Shown here one piece after another: positions 42,115-51,624 of a stretch of 62,168 nucleotides of DNA. The notes beneath the pieces were generated by a model. That model searched no databases. It was not told the DNA's origin and saw nothing but the letters and a program-made list of their open reading frames with translations. A program made the position numbers and the translations under genes. Source of the DNA: UMGS1781 sp964389545 (GTDB lineage: Bacteria; Bacillota; Clostridia; TANB77; CAG-508); NCBI GenBank assembly GCA_964389545.1, contig CAYMDN010000003.1, forward strand, positions 1-62,168. Reading direction: 5' to 3'. The first letter of the stretch is position 1; every line of letters begins with the position of its first letter.

Positions 42115-44847
42115 ATGAAATTGAAGGTAAGAAAGAGAGTAATATTTACTACATCATTTCTAATTATATTTGCAATATTTGCATATATATCTTTACGTGG
42201 ATCATACCTAGAAATGAAAGGAATTGGAGAACAGTATGTAGAAATTTATAGACAAAATGTTAATCAAAAGCTACAAGTTTTTGCAGTTACTTTTATAATA
42301 GTTTTCTTATTAACTTATATAACTACGTGCTTCATAAAAAGAGGTTTAAAACACTTCTTTGAAGAGGATAAAATAGAAATGCCAAAACTTCCAAATAAAT
42401 CAATATCATTTGCATTTGCAGTTATTATGGCTGTAATAATGTCAGCTACAATTACAGAAAAAGCAATACTTGCATTTAGTGGAAGAGAATTTTGGCAAAC
42501 TGATCCGATTTTCAATAATGATGTTAGTTATTATATATTCGAAAAACCTTTTATAGAAGCAATATTAGTGACATTTGCTATATATGAAGCAATTCTTGCA
42601 GTATATGTTATAGTGTATTATTTAATAGCATTTCACCGATTCTTCAAAAAAGGAATTAGTTTTGATACCTTAAGACAAAACACAGTAATAAAACAATTAA
42701 CTTTCAAGTTGTTTTTAATAATCATAACAGTATGTGCATTAACAATAGTACATATACAAAATATGGTAACTAATAAATTTATGAGCATAAATGATGGAAT
42801 GTCACTATATGGAGCAGGAGTATTAGATGTTACTATAAAAAAATGGGGCGACATTTTATTTGCAATATTTATTTTCATTTCATCAATAAGATTAGTAAAA
42901 AGAATAAAAGAAGAACAATACAAAAAGGCAGTTACAGTATTAGCAATGATACCAGTATATTTAGCAGCTATGTTTACAGTTATTATATGTGCTGATGTAT
43001 TCTACTTAAAAAATAACGAATTAGACAAGCAAAAATCATATATATCAAACAATATAGAATTTACTAAAGAAGCATTCAATATAAAAATTGATGAAATCGA
43101 TTTAAAAAATGCAGAAACAATTACAGCAGAAGATATACAAAATAACCAAGATGTTATAAATAATATAAATATATATAACAAGCAAAGAGTTCTTAGATAC
43201 TTGGGTGAATTTCAATCTAACTTAGGATATTATACATTTGCATCAACTCAAGTAGGTGTTTATGATATTGATGGAGTTATGAGGTTAACTTATATAACAC
43301 CAAGAGAAATTATAAGCAATGATACAAGAACATACAATAACAAAACATATGAATATACTCATGGGTATGGAACTATAATAACCGATGCTGCAGTAACAAC
43401 TGAAACTGGAGGTCTTAATTATATTAAATATGATTTTTCACAAACAGAGGAAGACCCTAAAATTTCAGAACCACGAATATATTTTGGATTAGAAACAAAT
43501 AACATTGCAGTTACAAATCCAAATGATGAAAAATATGAATATGACTATCCATTATCAAGTACATCAAACGAATATAATGTATATAATGGAAATGCAGGAA
43601 TACGATTAGGACTAGCAGATCGATTTGTTCTAGGAATAAAAACAGGTAATTTAAGATTGGCATTATCTAGAAATATGAACGAAGACAGCAATATTCTGAT
43701 TAAAAGAAATATTTTAGACCGTGCTAAAACTATAATGCCATATCTAAAATATGATGATGAACCATACATGGTTATTACAGATGAAGGACGACTAATATGG
43801 GTATTAGATGCATATACTGTTTCAGATAAATATCCATATTCGCAAGTAATAACAATGCAAAAAGAAAATGGACAAGTAGAAAAAATAAATTATATAAGAA
43901 ATTCTGTAAAAGTTATAATAGATAGTTATGATGGAACAATGAATTTCTATATAACAGATACAACAGATCCAATAGTAATGGCATATTGGAATATGTATCC
44001 AACACTATTTGAAGACACAAATTCAAAAATACCAGAAGATATAACAAAACATTTTGTATATCCAAAATACCTATTTAAAGTTCAAAAAGAAGTATTAAAA
44101 TATTATCATAATGTACAACCAGAAGTATTATACAGAGCAGATGATGTATGGGATATAGCAAAAGAAAATACTACAAAAGTATCTTCAGTAGTAGGAACAA
44201 ATATAGAACCTTATTATACAATGGTAAAAGTTACAGATTCAGATAAGGCACAATTAGGACTTGTAATTCCATACACCATAGCGGGAAAACAAAATATAAA
44301 AGCATATTTAGTAGGAACATGTGATGAGAGTGGAAAACAACAACTAAAAATATACAAATTTAACACAAATGAAGCCATTTTAGGAACATTGCAACTAGAT
44401 ACATTAATAGAACAAGACGAAACAATATCAAAAGAATTAGACTCAATAGAAGCAACAGGTACAAAAATAGAAAAAAATATTATAGTTGTACCAATTAATG
44501 ATACTCTATTATATGTAGAACCAATATATCAAGTACTACAAAATGAAAATCAAAATGCACCGATATTGAAAAAAGTTGTAGTAGCATCAGGAAATAAAGT
44601 AGCAATAGGAAACGATGTACAAGAAGCTTTGAAAAACCTATTATCTCAAGCTGCAGTAAGTATAAAAATAGATGCTACTAATATAGATGACTTAATAAAG
44701 GAAATAATAGAAGCAAATGAAAATTTAAAACAATCCAATGCAAGTAATGATTGGCAACTGATAGGACAAGATATAGAGAAACTACAAGAACTAATAGATC
44801 AACTAAATAAAATGGTAGAAGAAGAAAACAAAAAATCAAGTACATAA
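42115..44847 (+). CDS. UPF0182 family large membrane protein
   Basis: A 910-aa protein with about seven N-terminal transmembrane helices (within 1-310) and a big extracellular domain. Family segments are WQTDPIFNNDVSYYIFEKPF, YFGLETNNIAVTNPNDEKY, YRADDVWDIAKEN and EPYYTMVK. The function of UPF0182 is unknown. A helical tail (about 850-910) ends the protein. AGAAAGGG precedes the start; a terminator follows directly. Confidence 0.92.
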   Translation: MKLKVRKRVIFTTSFLIIFAIFAYISLRGSYLEMKGIGEQYVEIYRQNVNQKLQVFAVTFIIVFLLTYITTCFIKRGLKHFFEEDKIEMPKLPNKSISFAFAVIMAVIMSATITEKAILAFSGREFWQTDPIFNNDVSYYIFEKPFIEAILVTFAIYEAILAVYVIVYYLIAFHRFFKKGISFDTLRQNTVIKQLTFKLFLIIITVCALTIVHIQNMVTNKFMSINDGMSLYGAGVLDVTIKKWGDILFAIFIFISSIRLVKRIKEEQYKKAVTVLAMIPVYLAAMFTVIICADVFYLKNNELDKQKSYISNNIEFTKEAFNIKIDEIDLKNAETITAEDIQNNQDVINNINIYNKQRVLRYLGEFQSNLGYYTFASTQVGVYDIDGVMRLTYITPREIISNDTRTYNNKTYEYTHGYGTIITDAAVTTETGGLNYIKYDFSQTEEDPKISEPRIYFGLETNNIAVTNPNDEKYEYDYPLSSTSNEYNVYNGNAGIRLGLADRFVLGIKTGNLRLALSRNMNEDSNILIKRNILDRAKTIMPYLKYDDEPYMVITDEGRLIWVLDAYTVSDKYPYSQVITMQKENGQVEKINYIRNSVKVIIDSYDGTMNFYITDTTDPIVMAYWNMYPTLFEDTNSKIPEDITKHFVYPKYLFKVQKEVLKYYHNVQPEVLYRADDVWDIAKENTTKVSSVVGTNIEPYYTMVKVTDSDKAQLGLVIPYTIAGKQNIKAYLVGTCDESGKQQLKIYKFNTNEAILGTLQLDTLIEQDETISKELDSIEATGTKIEKNIIVVPINDTLLYVEPIYQVLQNENQNAPILKKVVVASGNKVAIGNDVQEALKNLLSQAAVSIKIDATNIDDLIKEIIEANENLKQSNASNDWQLIGQDIEKLQELIDQLNKMVEEENKKSST

Positions 44848-44854
44848 AAAATAA

Positions 44855-44885
44855 AAAAACACCCAAAATATAAATGGGTGTTTTT
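44855..44885 (+). terminator. Terminator abutting the DUF5665 start
   Basis: AAAAACACCCA (44855-44865) pairs perfectly with TGGGTGTTTTT (44875-44885). The ATG of the next gene is at 44888, and GGGTG in the right arm is the only Shine-Dalgarno-like stretch. Confidence 0.8.
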
Positions 44886-44887
44886 AC

Positions 44888-45163
44888 ATGTTTTACAAAA
44901 ATATAAATAACAAGATAGATGAGATTAATGAAAAATTAGAGAAAAGTAATATGATAGAAATGTCATATATAATGGGAAACAAAAAGGAAATTATAAAAAG
45001 AAATCTATTAGCAGGGATATTTAGAGGAATTGGAATAGGAATAGGGCTAACAATAATTTCTGCAATAATTATATTCTTTTTACAAAGGTTAATAAGGCTA
45101 AATATACCAATAATAGGAGACTATATTACAGATATAGTGGCAATAATCCAACGAAATCTATAA
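44888..45163 (+). CDS. DUF5665 family membrane protein
   Basis: A 91-aa protein with a helical N-terminus and one or two hydrophobic stretches (about 41-64). NLLAGIFRGIGIGIGLTIIS is the DUF5665 signature. It begins three bases after a terminator, so expression depends on read-through. Function unknown. Confidence 0.75.
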   Translation: MFYKNINNKIDEINEKLEKSNMIEMSYIMGNKKEIIKRNLLAGIFRGIGIGIGLTIISAIIIFFLQRLIRLNIPIIGDYITDIVAIIQRNL

Positions 45164-45172
45164 AAGTTCCCA

Positions 45173-45200
45173 TTGACATTTTTAGTTATTATTGTATAAA
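45173..45200 (+). promoter_or_regulatory. SigA-type promoter of rpe
   Basis: TTGACA (45173-45178), 16-bp spacer, TATAAA (45195-45200), about 30 bp before the start. Confidence 0.65.
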
Positions 45201-45229
45201 ATATGTATATTAAAGAGGAGATGGTAAAA

Positions 45230-45892
45230 ATGGTTGAAATTTCTACATCGATTTTAAATGTTATAGGTAAAGAAAATCCTACTAAAATATTTTATGATTT
45301 AGAAGTTGGAGGAACAGATTATTATCATGTAGATGTTATGGATGGAAAATTTGTAGAAAAGGATACTTCAGAAATAATGTATGATTTTGCAAATACCATA
45401 AAACAGATATCTAATTTACCACTAGACGTTCATTTAATGGTCAATGATGTTAGAGCTTATATCGATAAATACATAGGCTTAGAACCACATTTCATAACAA
45501 TACATTATGAAGCATGCAAAGATAAAGTAGAAGTAAGAGAACTACTAGAATATATAAGAGAGAATAATATAAAATGTGGACTTTCAATAAAACCAAATAC
45601 TAAGATAGAAGAAATATGCGAATTTTTGCCATATATAAACCTTTGCTTGATAATGAGTGTAGAGCCAGGTAAAGGAGGACAAAAATTTATACCAGATTCT
45701 ATTGATAAGATAAAAGAATTAAAGAAATATATAGATGAAAATGAATTAGAAGCATACATAGAAGTAGATGGTGGAGTAAATAAGAAAACGGCGGAAAATG
45801 CAAAAGAAGCAGGTGCAGATATACTAGTAATAGGAACAGCAATTATAGAATCCGAAAATTATAAAGAAACTATAAATGAATTCAAAAAATAA
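45230..45892 (+). CDS. rpe: Ribulose-phosphate 3-epimerase family protein
   Basis: A 220-aa TIM barrel interconverting ribulose 5-phosphate and xylulose 5-phosphate. It shows YYHVDVMDGKFVE, DVHLMV, HYEA, SVEPGKGGQKFIP and EVDGGVN. It is divergent: the usual AxSxLSADF start is replaced by ISTSILNVIGK, and the phosphate loop has Glu-Pro-Gly-Lys instead of Asn-Pro-Gly-Phe, so a related sugar phosphate is possible. ATG at 45230 is spaced correctly from GAGGAG. Confidence 0.85.
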   Translation: MVEISTSILNVIGKENPTKIFYDLEVGGTDYYHVDVMDGKFVEKDTSEIMYDFANTIKQISNLPLDVHLMVNDVRAYIDKYIGLEPHFITIHYEACKDKVEVRELLEYIRENNIKCGLSIKPNTKIEEICEFLPYINLCLIMSVEPGKGGQKFIPDSIDKIKELKKYIDENELEAYIEVDGGVNKKTAENAKEAGADILVIGTAIIESENYKETINEFKK

Positions 45893-45916
45893 AGGACTTT
45901 AAAGTCCTTTATTTTT
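45889..45916. terminator. Bidirectional terminator
   Basis: AAAGGACTTTAAAGTCCTTT (45891-45910) is a perfect palindrome with T/A runs on both sides, between the convergent rpe and 45924 genes. Confidence 0.85.
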
Positions 45917-45923
45917 ATTTTAA

Positions 45924-47348
45924 TTAGTTATTAGCTTTCTTTAAGAATAAAGATGATAATATTTTTCCAATTGATACAAGCATAAAGCATACAAGAACAG
46001 TTGCTCCAAAGTAAGGTATTAAGCTAAATATATATATAACTAATGAAATAATTAATACTCTTATGTATAAGTTAAATTTATCATAATCCCAAGCATTAGC
46101 AATAGCTAATATAAATAAAGGTATTGCAATAAATGAAACAAATATTAAAGCTACTAGTAACATAATTGCAAGTGGAATTGTAAATCTTATAAATAAGAAT
46201 AGTACGAAAACAGGAACTGCAAGTAAAATTACTCCAAATGCAACACCGAAACTTGTAAATATATTAGTAGTATTAATATTAGATAAATTTTCAATAAGAG
46301 TTGGAGAAATTCGTTTAAATATAAGTGCCACAACAAAAACATAAACAACAAATGATAATGCTCCAACAAGTTTATCAACTAAAATAGAAGAGAAGCTTTC
46401 ATCATCTACATATTTTTCTGATTTTGATTCACCTAGAACAACTCCTTCAGGTATAGAAACTTCATTTTTTACAGCATATTCTAAATTACCACGAATAGTA
46501 CAAATTTTAGAAGTATCAAAAGTTAATGTTTTTGTTTTAATTAAAGCATCACCTTGAACTTCGCCAGCAAATTGAAGATTAATAGCTTCAGCTTGTAAAT
46601 TTTTTGTTACAATAAAATCAGTTCCAAATACAACTTTACCAGAATCAGATTGAACTTTAGCAATTCTATTAATTTTTCCAGAAATATTAGCATTTTTTGT
46701 GCGAAGAACTAAATCTTTAGAGATATTTCCAGTATAATTCATATTAAAATCATTAGATATGGCATAAACTGAACCATAAACTCTACCATGCATATTTAAT
46801 GTTGAATTAGCAAAAACATATACGTTACCGGTTATAATTGCACTTTCGTTGATATTAACTGTCTTAGCAAAAACATATAAATCTCCATGGATTTGACAGC
46901 CAGTCTCTATAGTAAAGTCTTCTTTTGCTTGTACATAAACATTACCATTAAAATTTGTGTAAGATTTTATATTACTAACAATATAATTACCAATTTTATC
47001 TTTATTATCTGAATAAACTAAATCAGATTTAATAGAAGTGTTAGTAGAAGAAGCAAACAAATCTCCATTAAACACTAAATTTGTAATATTTCTTGAGGTT
47101 ATTGTTAAATCTCCAGTTGTAATAAAAGCATTACCATTTACATTATGATTTATCTCAAAATTAGTATCATTACTAACATACAAATCATTATCAAGAGTAG
47201 CAGGTGTATGAGTTTCAGATTCAGTATTGTTAGTAGTATTAGTAGTATTTTGTACATTATTAGCATCAGTTTCTGTTGCAAGAACAGGTGTAATAGCAAA
47301 AATGCCAACAAGTAAAATACAAACAAGAGTGATTGTGAATTTTCTCAT
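45924..47348 (-). CDS. Exported bactofilin-like beta-helix membrane protein
   Basis: A 474-aa protein. It has a signal peptide (1-25, ending VLATE), a Thr/Asn-rich linker, then a region of short repeats (about 60-300) such as NGNVYVQAKEDFTI, HGDLYVFAKTVNI and TGNVYVFANSTLNM, with the periodicity of bactofilin/polymer-forming right-handed beta-helices. About four to five membrane helices follow (about 325-470). Start at 47348 behind AAAGGAT. Normal bactofilins are cytosolic; here the helix would be outside. Role in envelope assembly is a guess. Confidence 0.75.
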   Translation of the reverse strand: MRKFTITLVCILLVGIFAITPVLATETDANNVQNTTNTTNNTESETHTPATLDNDLYVSNDTNFEINHNVNGNAFITTGDLTITSRNITNLVFNGDLFASSTNTSIKSDLVYSDNKDKIGNYIVSNIKSYTNFNGNVYVQAKEDFTIETGCQIHGDLYVFAKTVNINESAIITGNVYVFANSTLNMHGRVYGSVYAISNDFNMNYTGNISKDLVLRTKNANISGKINRIAKVQSDSGKVVFGTDFIVTKNLQAEAINLQFAGEVQGDALIKTKTLTFDTSKICTIRGNLEYAVKNEVSIPEGVVLGESKSEKYVDDESFSSILVDKLVGALSFVVYVFVVALIFKRISPTLIENLSNINTTNIFTSFGVAFGVILLAVPVFVLFLFIRFTIPLAIMLLVALIFVSFIAIPLFILAIANAWDYDKFNLYIRVLIISLVIYIFSLIPYFGATVLVCFMLVSIGKILSSLFLKKANN

Positions 47349-47447
47349 AAAAATCCATCCTTTCAAAAGAGGACAAATGTCCAAAACAATATATAATATC
47401 ATATAACTTTAAATAAAATTTGTCAATGAAAAAGGGGAGACAAAACA

Positions 47448-47478
47448 AAAAAAGAGTTGATTAAATCAACTCTTTTGA
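47448..47478 (-). terminator. Terminator of SPFH gene
   Basis: 11-bp perfect stem (47450-47460 with 47466-47476) with a T run on the minus strand, separating the SPFH gene from the beta-helix gene. Confidence 0.8.
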
Positions 47479-47487
47479 AAAATATAC

Positions 47488-48405
47488 CTATTTATTTTTT
47501 TCGTCTTTCATTACTTCTTTAACTGCTCCTAAAGATGCAAGAGCTTTAGTTGCTTCAAATGGAATAAATACTTTGTTAGCTTCACCCTTAGCAACTTCTT
47601 GTAATGCTTCTAATGATTTAATTTGAATTAATTTATCATCAGGGTTTGCTTTCTTAATAGATTCATATACCATTTGAATTTCTTGAGCTTTTGCAACAGC
47701 TACTGCACGAATAGCTTCAGCTTCACCAGCTGCACGTCTAATTCTTGCTTCTTTATCAGCTTCAGCTTGAAGAATAGCTGCTTCTTTTTGACCTTCTGCA
47801 AGGGTAATAGCTGCTTGTTTTTCTCCTTCAGCTTGAAGAATAGCTGCTCTTTTATTTCTTTCAGCATTCATTTGCTTTTCCATTGCATCACGAATGTCTG
47901 CTGGAGGATTAATGTTTTTAACTTCAACTCTATTAACTTTACATCCCCATTTATCAGTTGCATCATCAAGAATAACTCTTAACTGATTATTAATTAAATC
48001 TCTTGAACTAAATGTTGAGTCTAAACTCATTTTACCAACTATATCACGAATAGTTGTTAGTGCTAAATATTCAATACCTTTCTTTAAAGATTGAATTTCA
48101 TATACTGCTTTAGCAGGATCAGTTATTTGATAGAATACAACAGTATCTATTGTAATAGTAACGTTGTCTTCAGTAATAACTCCTTGTGGTGGAATATCCA
48201 TGGTTTGTTCCTTTAAACTTACGACGCTTCTAACATGATCTACAAAAGGAATAATAATTGTAAGTCCAGCATCTGCTATTTTGTGGAACTTACCAAGTCT
48301 TTCTATAATGTACACCTCAGATTGTTTTACAACCTTAATAGATTTAAATGCTATGATAATTACGATAGCTAAAAATGCGATTAAAAATAAAACTCCAAAA
48401 TTCAT
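47488..48405 (-). CDS. SPFH/Band 7 stomatin-like membrane protein
   Basis: A 305-aa protein with one N-terminal membrane helix (about 4-22), the SPFH domain (VKQSEVYIIERLGKFHK, then VVSLKEQTMDIPPQGVITED) and a long Ala/Glu-rich coiled coil (about 180-255). It is like QmcA/YbbK-type stomatins that form membrane rings. It follows the NfeD gene by 11 bp; the two form the usual NfeD-SPFH pair. Confidence 0.92.
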   Translation of the reverse strand: MNFGVLFLIAFLAIVIIIAFKSIKVVKQSEVYIIERLGKFHKIADAGLTIIIPFVDHVRSVVSLKEQTMDIPPQGVITEDNVTITIDTVVFYQITDPAKAVYEIQSLKKGIEYLALTTIRDIVGKMSLDSTFSSRDLINNQLRVILDDATDKWGCKVNRVEVKNINPPADIRDAMEKQMNAERNKRAAILQAEGEKQAAITLAEGQKEAAILQAEADKEARIRRAAGEAEAIRAVAVAKAQEIQMVYESIKKANPDDKLIQIKSLEALQEVAKGEANKVFIPFEATKALASLGAVKEVMKDEKNK

Positions 48406-48416
48406 TTTTTTACCTC

Positions 48417-48863
48417 CTATTTACTTTGAATTTTTTCTTTCATCTTTGGTGCTACTATTAGTTTAACTCCATCTATTTGCACGATTTCAACTTCAGTATC
48501 GATAGGTAGGATGTCATCTGTATCAGACTTAGCGGACCAAACTTCACCATTTATTTTAACTTGACCAGTCCCTTGAGTAGTATTAATAGGAACAATTACA
48601 ATTCCTTTTTTTCCTATAACACTATATGCATTAGTCTTAACTTTATCACCTTTATCGAATTTGGAAACTAGAGGCTTAGTTAGAAGAATAAGTATAGTAG
48701 AAACTACAACAAAAACTAGAGTTTGAATAAAGATTGAATCTATAAAGAAACTCACAATCATTGCAGCTAAAGCTCCAATTCCTAACCAGAAGATAAGAAA
48801 TCCTACTGTTGCGATTTCAATGACGAAGAAAATTCCTGCAGCAATCAACCAAATATACCACAT
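48417..48863 (-). CDS. NfeD family membrane protein
   Basis: A 148-aa short NfeD: three hydrophobic helices (about 3-80) and a C-terminal OB-fold (about 90-145; VIGKKGIVIVPINTTQGTGQ, VNGEVWSAKSDTD). It partners SPFH proteins in membrane microdomains. GAGAGGAG precedes the start. A perfect 11-bp inverted repeat (48891-48901, 48911-48921) lies upstream, probably the stop for the XRE gene. Confidence 0.9.
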   Translation of the reverse strand: MWYIWLIAAGIFFVIEIATVGFLIFWLGIGALAAMIVSFFIDSIFIQTLVFVVVSTILILLTKPLVSKFDKGDKVKTNAYSVIGKKGIVIVPINTTQGTGQVKINGEVWSAKSDTDDILPIDTEVEIVQIDGVKLIVAPKMKEKIQSK

Positions 48864-48890
48864 AAAAATCTCCTCTCGAAAAGTTATTAA

Positions 48891-48921
48891 TTTTAAATGG
48901 AAGAAAAAAATCCATTTAAAA
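48891..48921 (-). terminator. Hairpin after XRE gene
   Basis: 11-bp perfect stem with 9-nt loop between the XRE and NfeD genes. The T run past it is short, so termination strength is uncertain. Confidence 0.45.
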
Positions 48922-49001
48922 AACCCTTCCTCAAATATTATACTACAATTTTGGTATAAATGGAAGAGTTTACGTAAAATTTGTTTGCATTTTGTTTATA
49001 T

Positions 49002-49328
49002 TTAACCTTTTTTAGCAACTACTTCAGCTATGCTATATATCAAATCTATTTTTTCTGGTGGACAACTTTTAAGTAAATTATTAAATTCCTTTGTCATATA
49101 TGAAGGAGATGTTTTGTAAGTACCAGTCAAAATTTCTCCTTCTGATACACCTAAAATATCACAAATTTCACTTAATCGTTTCAAACTAATATTAGTTGAA
49201 CCTCTTTCAATCCTACTAATATAGGTAACAGATACGTCGATAAGCTCAGCTAACTTTTCTTGAGTTATCTTTTTATCCAATCTTGCTTGTTTTAATCTAA
49301 CACCAATAATACCATAATTTAATGCCAT
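49002..49328 (-). CDS. XRE family transcriptional regulator
   Basis: A 108-aa protein with one helix-turn-helix (about 10-64; LKQARLDKKITQEKLAELI, TYISRIERGSTNISLKRL) and a short C-terminal helix pair. GGAGTGAT precedes the ATG. It is divergent from the porGDAB operon. Palindrome TTTACTGTCAGTAAA and TCAG/CTGA half-sites in the shared 200-bp gap suggest it controls itself and perhaps por. Confidence 0.85.
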   Translation of the reverse strand: MALNYGIIGVRLKQARLDKKITQEKLAELIDVSVTYISRIERGSTNISLKRLSEICDILGVSEGEILTGTYKTSPSYMTKEFNNLLKSCPPEKIDLIYSIAEVVAKKG

Positions 49329-49397
49329 CGGTTATCACTCCTTTGGTCAGAATATAGCATTTATAGGTATATTTTAACAGAAATATAAGAGTAAATA

Positions 49398-49412
49398 TTT
49401 ACTGTCAGTAAA
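49398..49412. promoter_or_regulatory. Palindromic operator candidate TTTACTG-T-CAGTAAA
   Basis: Perfect 7-bp arms around one base, centred about 77 bp upstream of the XRE start. An additional ACTGACA half-site lies at 49496-49502 just past the por -10 and a GTCAGA at 49346-49351. Likely targets of the XRE protein. Confidence 0.5.
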
Positions 49413-49469
49413 AATAATATATTCAAAAATAAATAAAATATTTAAAATAATAAATAATAAAATAAGTAA

Positions 49470-49498
49470 TTGACTTTTTTTTTGATTAGATATATACT
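49470..49498 (+). promoter_or_regulatory. SigA-type promoter of porGDAB
   Basis: TTGACT (49470-49475), 17-bp T-rich spacer, TATACT (49493-49498), about 30 bp before the GTG start. Confidence 0.7.
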
Positions 49499-49528
49499 GA
49501 CAAAAAATGTATAGGAGGTTTTGTTCTA

Positions 49529-50107
49529 GTGAATGATATGATTGAAATTAGATGGCATGGAAGAGGCGGACAGGGTGCAAAAACAGCCTCATTATTATTA
49601 GCAGATGCTGCTTTTAATACAGGAAAATATATTCAAGGTTTTCCTGAATATGGACCAGAAAGAATGGGAGCACCAATCACAGCATATAACAGAATTAGCA
49701 CATCACCAATAACTATTCATAGCAACATATATGAACCAGATTATGTAGTTGTTGTAGATGATACTTTATTAGAAAGTGTTGATGTAACATCAGGACTAAA
49801 AGAATCAGGTGCAATAATAATAAATACAACAAAAGACGGAGAATATTTAAGAAGTGTATTAAAAGGTTATAAAGGAGCAATATATAAAATAGATGCTAGA
49901 AAAATATCTATAGAAGCATTAGGTAAATATTTTCCAAATACACCAATGCTTGCAGCAATAGTTAAGGTAAGTGAAGTAATGACAGACGAAGAATTTTTAA
50001 ATGATATGCAAGGTTCATTTAAACATAAATTTGCTAAAAAACCAGAAGTTATTGATGGTAATATGAAAGCATTAGAAATGGCACTAAAGGAGGTTGAAAG
50101 AGTATGA
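49529..50107 (+). CDS. porG: Pyruvate:ferredoxin oxidoreductase gamma subunit
   Basis: A 192-aa 2-oxoacid oxidoreductase gamma subunit: IRWHGRGGQGAKTASLLLA, then QGFPEYGPERMGAPITAYNR. Starts at GTG nine bases after AGGAGGT. The four-subunit operon (gamma, delta, alpha, beta) converts pyruvate and CoA to acetyl-CoA, CO2 and reduced ferredoxin. The stop overlaps porD (ATGA). Substrate preference for pyruvate is from family resemblance. Confidence 0.92.
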   Translation: MNDMIEIRWHGRGGQGAKTASLLLADAAFNTGKYIQGFPEYGPERMGAPITAYNRISTSPITIHSNIYEPDYVVVVDDTLLESVDVTSGLKESGAIIINTTKDGEYLRSVLKGYKGAIYKIDARKISIEALGKYFPNTPMLAAIVKVSEVMTDEEFLNDMQGSFKHKFAKKPEVIDGNMKALEMALKEVERV

Positions 50108-50388
50108 CAGATATAAATGCAAAAACACCTATGGAAAAATTAACAGAAGGTGGAACAATATATACAGCTGGAAATGCACGAGAATTTAAGACAGGTGATT
50201 GGAGAAGTTCAAAACCTATTTTTAATGCAGAGAAATGTAAACAATGTGGATTATGTTTCCCAGTTTGCCCAGATAATAGTATACCAGTTAATAAAGACCA
50301 AAAAAGAGAAGACTTTGATTATGATTATTGTAAGGGATGTGGAGTTTGTGCAAAGGTTTGTCCTTTTGGCGCAATCACAATGGAGTAA
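50104..50388 (+). CDS. porD: Pyruvate:ferredoxin oxidoreductase delta subunit, 2[4Fe-4S]
   Basis: A 94-aa ferredoxin-type subunit with two complete cluster motifs: CKQCGLCFPVCPD and CKGCGVCAKVCPF. It relays electrons from the TPP site to ferredoxin. Coupled to porG by a 4-bp overlap; porA follows after 48 bp. Confidence 0.95.
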   Translation: MTDINAKTPMEKLTEGGTIYTAGNAREFKTGDWRSSKPIFNAEKCKQCGLCFPVCPDNSIPVNKDQKREDFDYDYCKGCGVCAKVCPFGAITME

Positions 50389-50436
50389 ACAAATTAAAAG
50401 CAATGATAAAAAATATATAAAATTGGAGGAGATAAA

Positions 50437-51624
50437 ATGTCAATAAGAGAACGTTTAAGTGGTAATGAAGCTGCTGCAATTGCAATGAGACAAATTAATC
50501 CAGATGTTGTTGCAGCATTCCCAATAACACCATCAACAGAAATACCACAATATTTTTCAACATTTGTAAGTAACGGCGCAGTAGATACAGAATTCGTTGC
50601 AGTAGAAAGTGAACATAGTGCAATGAGTGCATGTATAGGTGCACAATCAGCAGGTGCAAGAGCTATGACAGCTACATCTGCAAATGGATTATCTTTAATG
50701 TGGGAAATGATATATATAGCATCAAGTTTAAGACTACCTATAGTAATGTCATTGGTAAATAGAGCAGTATCAGGACCTTTAAATATCCATAATGACCATT
50801 CAGATGCAATGGGTGTTAGAGATAGCGGATGGGTTATGCTATTTTCAGAGAATAACCAAGAAGCATATGATAATCTTCTTATGGCACATAGAATAGCAGA
50901 ACATCCAAGTGTAAGACTACCATTAATGGTATGTCAAGATGGATTTATAACATCACACTCAATTGAAAATATTCAATTAGAAGAGGATGACTTAGTAAAG
51001 AAATTTGTAGGAACATATAAACCAGAACATTATTTATTAAATGATAAAGAACCAATAGCAATTGGACCATTAGATTTACAAGCATATTTATTTGAACATA
51101 AAGCTCAACAAGCTGAAGCAATGAAGAATGCAAAAAAAGTAATAGCAGAAGTTGCAACAGAATTTGAAAAAGTAACAGGAAGAAAATATGGTTTCTTTGA
51201 GGAATATAGAATGGCAGATGCTGAATATGTAGTAGTATGTATGAACTCTACAGCAGGAACAGCAAAATACACAGCTGATAGATTAAGAGAACAAGGTATA
51301 AAAGCTGGCGTTCTTAAAGTAAGAGTATTTAGACCATTCCCAGCAGAAGAAATTGCAAATGCATTATCTAAAGCAAAAGCAGTTGCAATATTAGATAAAG
51401 CAGATGGATTAAATGCAGTTGGTGGACCATTATTTACAGATGTAACATCAGCAATGTATACAAATAATGTAAAAGTTCCAACAGTTAACTATATATATGG
51501 AATAGGTGGAAGAGATACAAAATCAGATGATATAGAAAAAGTATTCCACGACTTACAAGCATTAAATACAGAAGGAAAAGTTGAAAATCCATATAGATAT
51601 TTAGGATTAAGGAGGGAACAATAA
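50437..51624 (+). CDS. porA: Pyruvate:ferredoxin oxidoreductase alpha subunit
   Basis: A 395-aa alpha subunit: SGNEAAAIAMRQINPDVVAA, AFPITPSTEI, ESEHSAMSACIGAQSAGAR, and RVFRPFPAEEI in the C-terminal domain. It binds the pyrimidine part of TPP together with porB. GGAGGAG precedes the ATG. The stop and porB start share TAATG. Confidence 0.95.
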   Translation: MSIRERLSGNEAAAIAMRQINPDVVAAFPITPSTEIPQYFSTFVSNGAVDTEFVAVESEHSAMSACIGAQSAGARAMTATSANGLSLMWEMIYIASSLRLPIVMSLVNRAVSGPLNIHNDHSDAMGVRDSGWVMLFSENNQEAYDNLLMAHRIAEHPSVRLPLMVCQDGFITSHSIENIQLEEDDLVKKFVGTYKPEHYLLNDKEPIAIGPLDLQAYLFEHKAQQAEAMKNAKKVIAEVATEFEKVTGRKYGFFEEYRMADAEYVVVCMNSTAGTAKYTADRLREQGIKAGVLKVRVFRPFPAEEIANALSKAKAVAILDKADGLNAVGGPLFTDVTSAMYTNNVKVPTVNYIYGIGGRDTKSDDIEKVFHDLQALNTEGKVENPYRYLGLRREQ

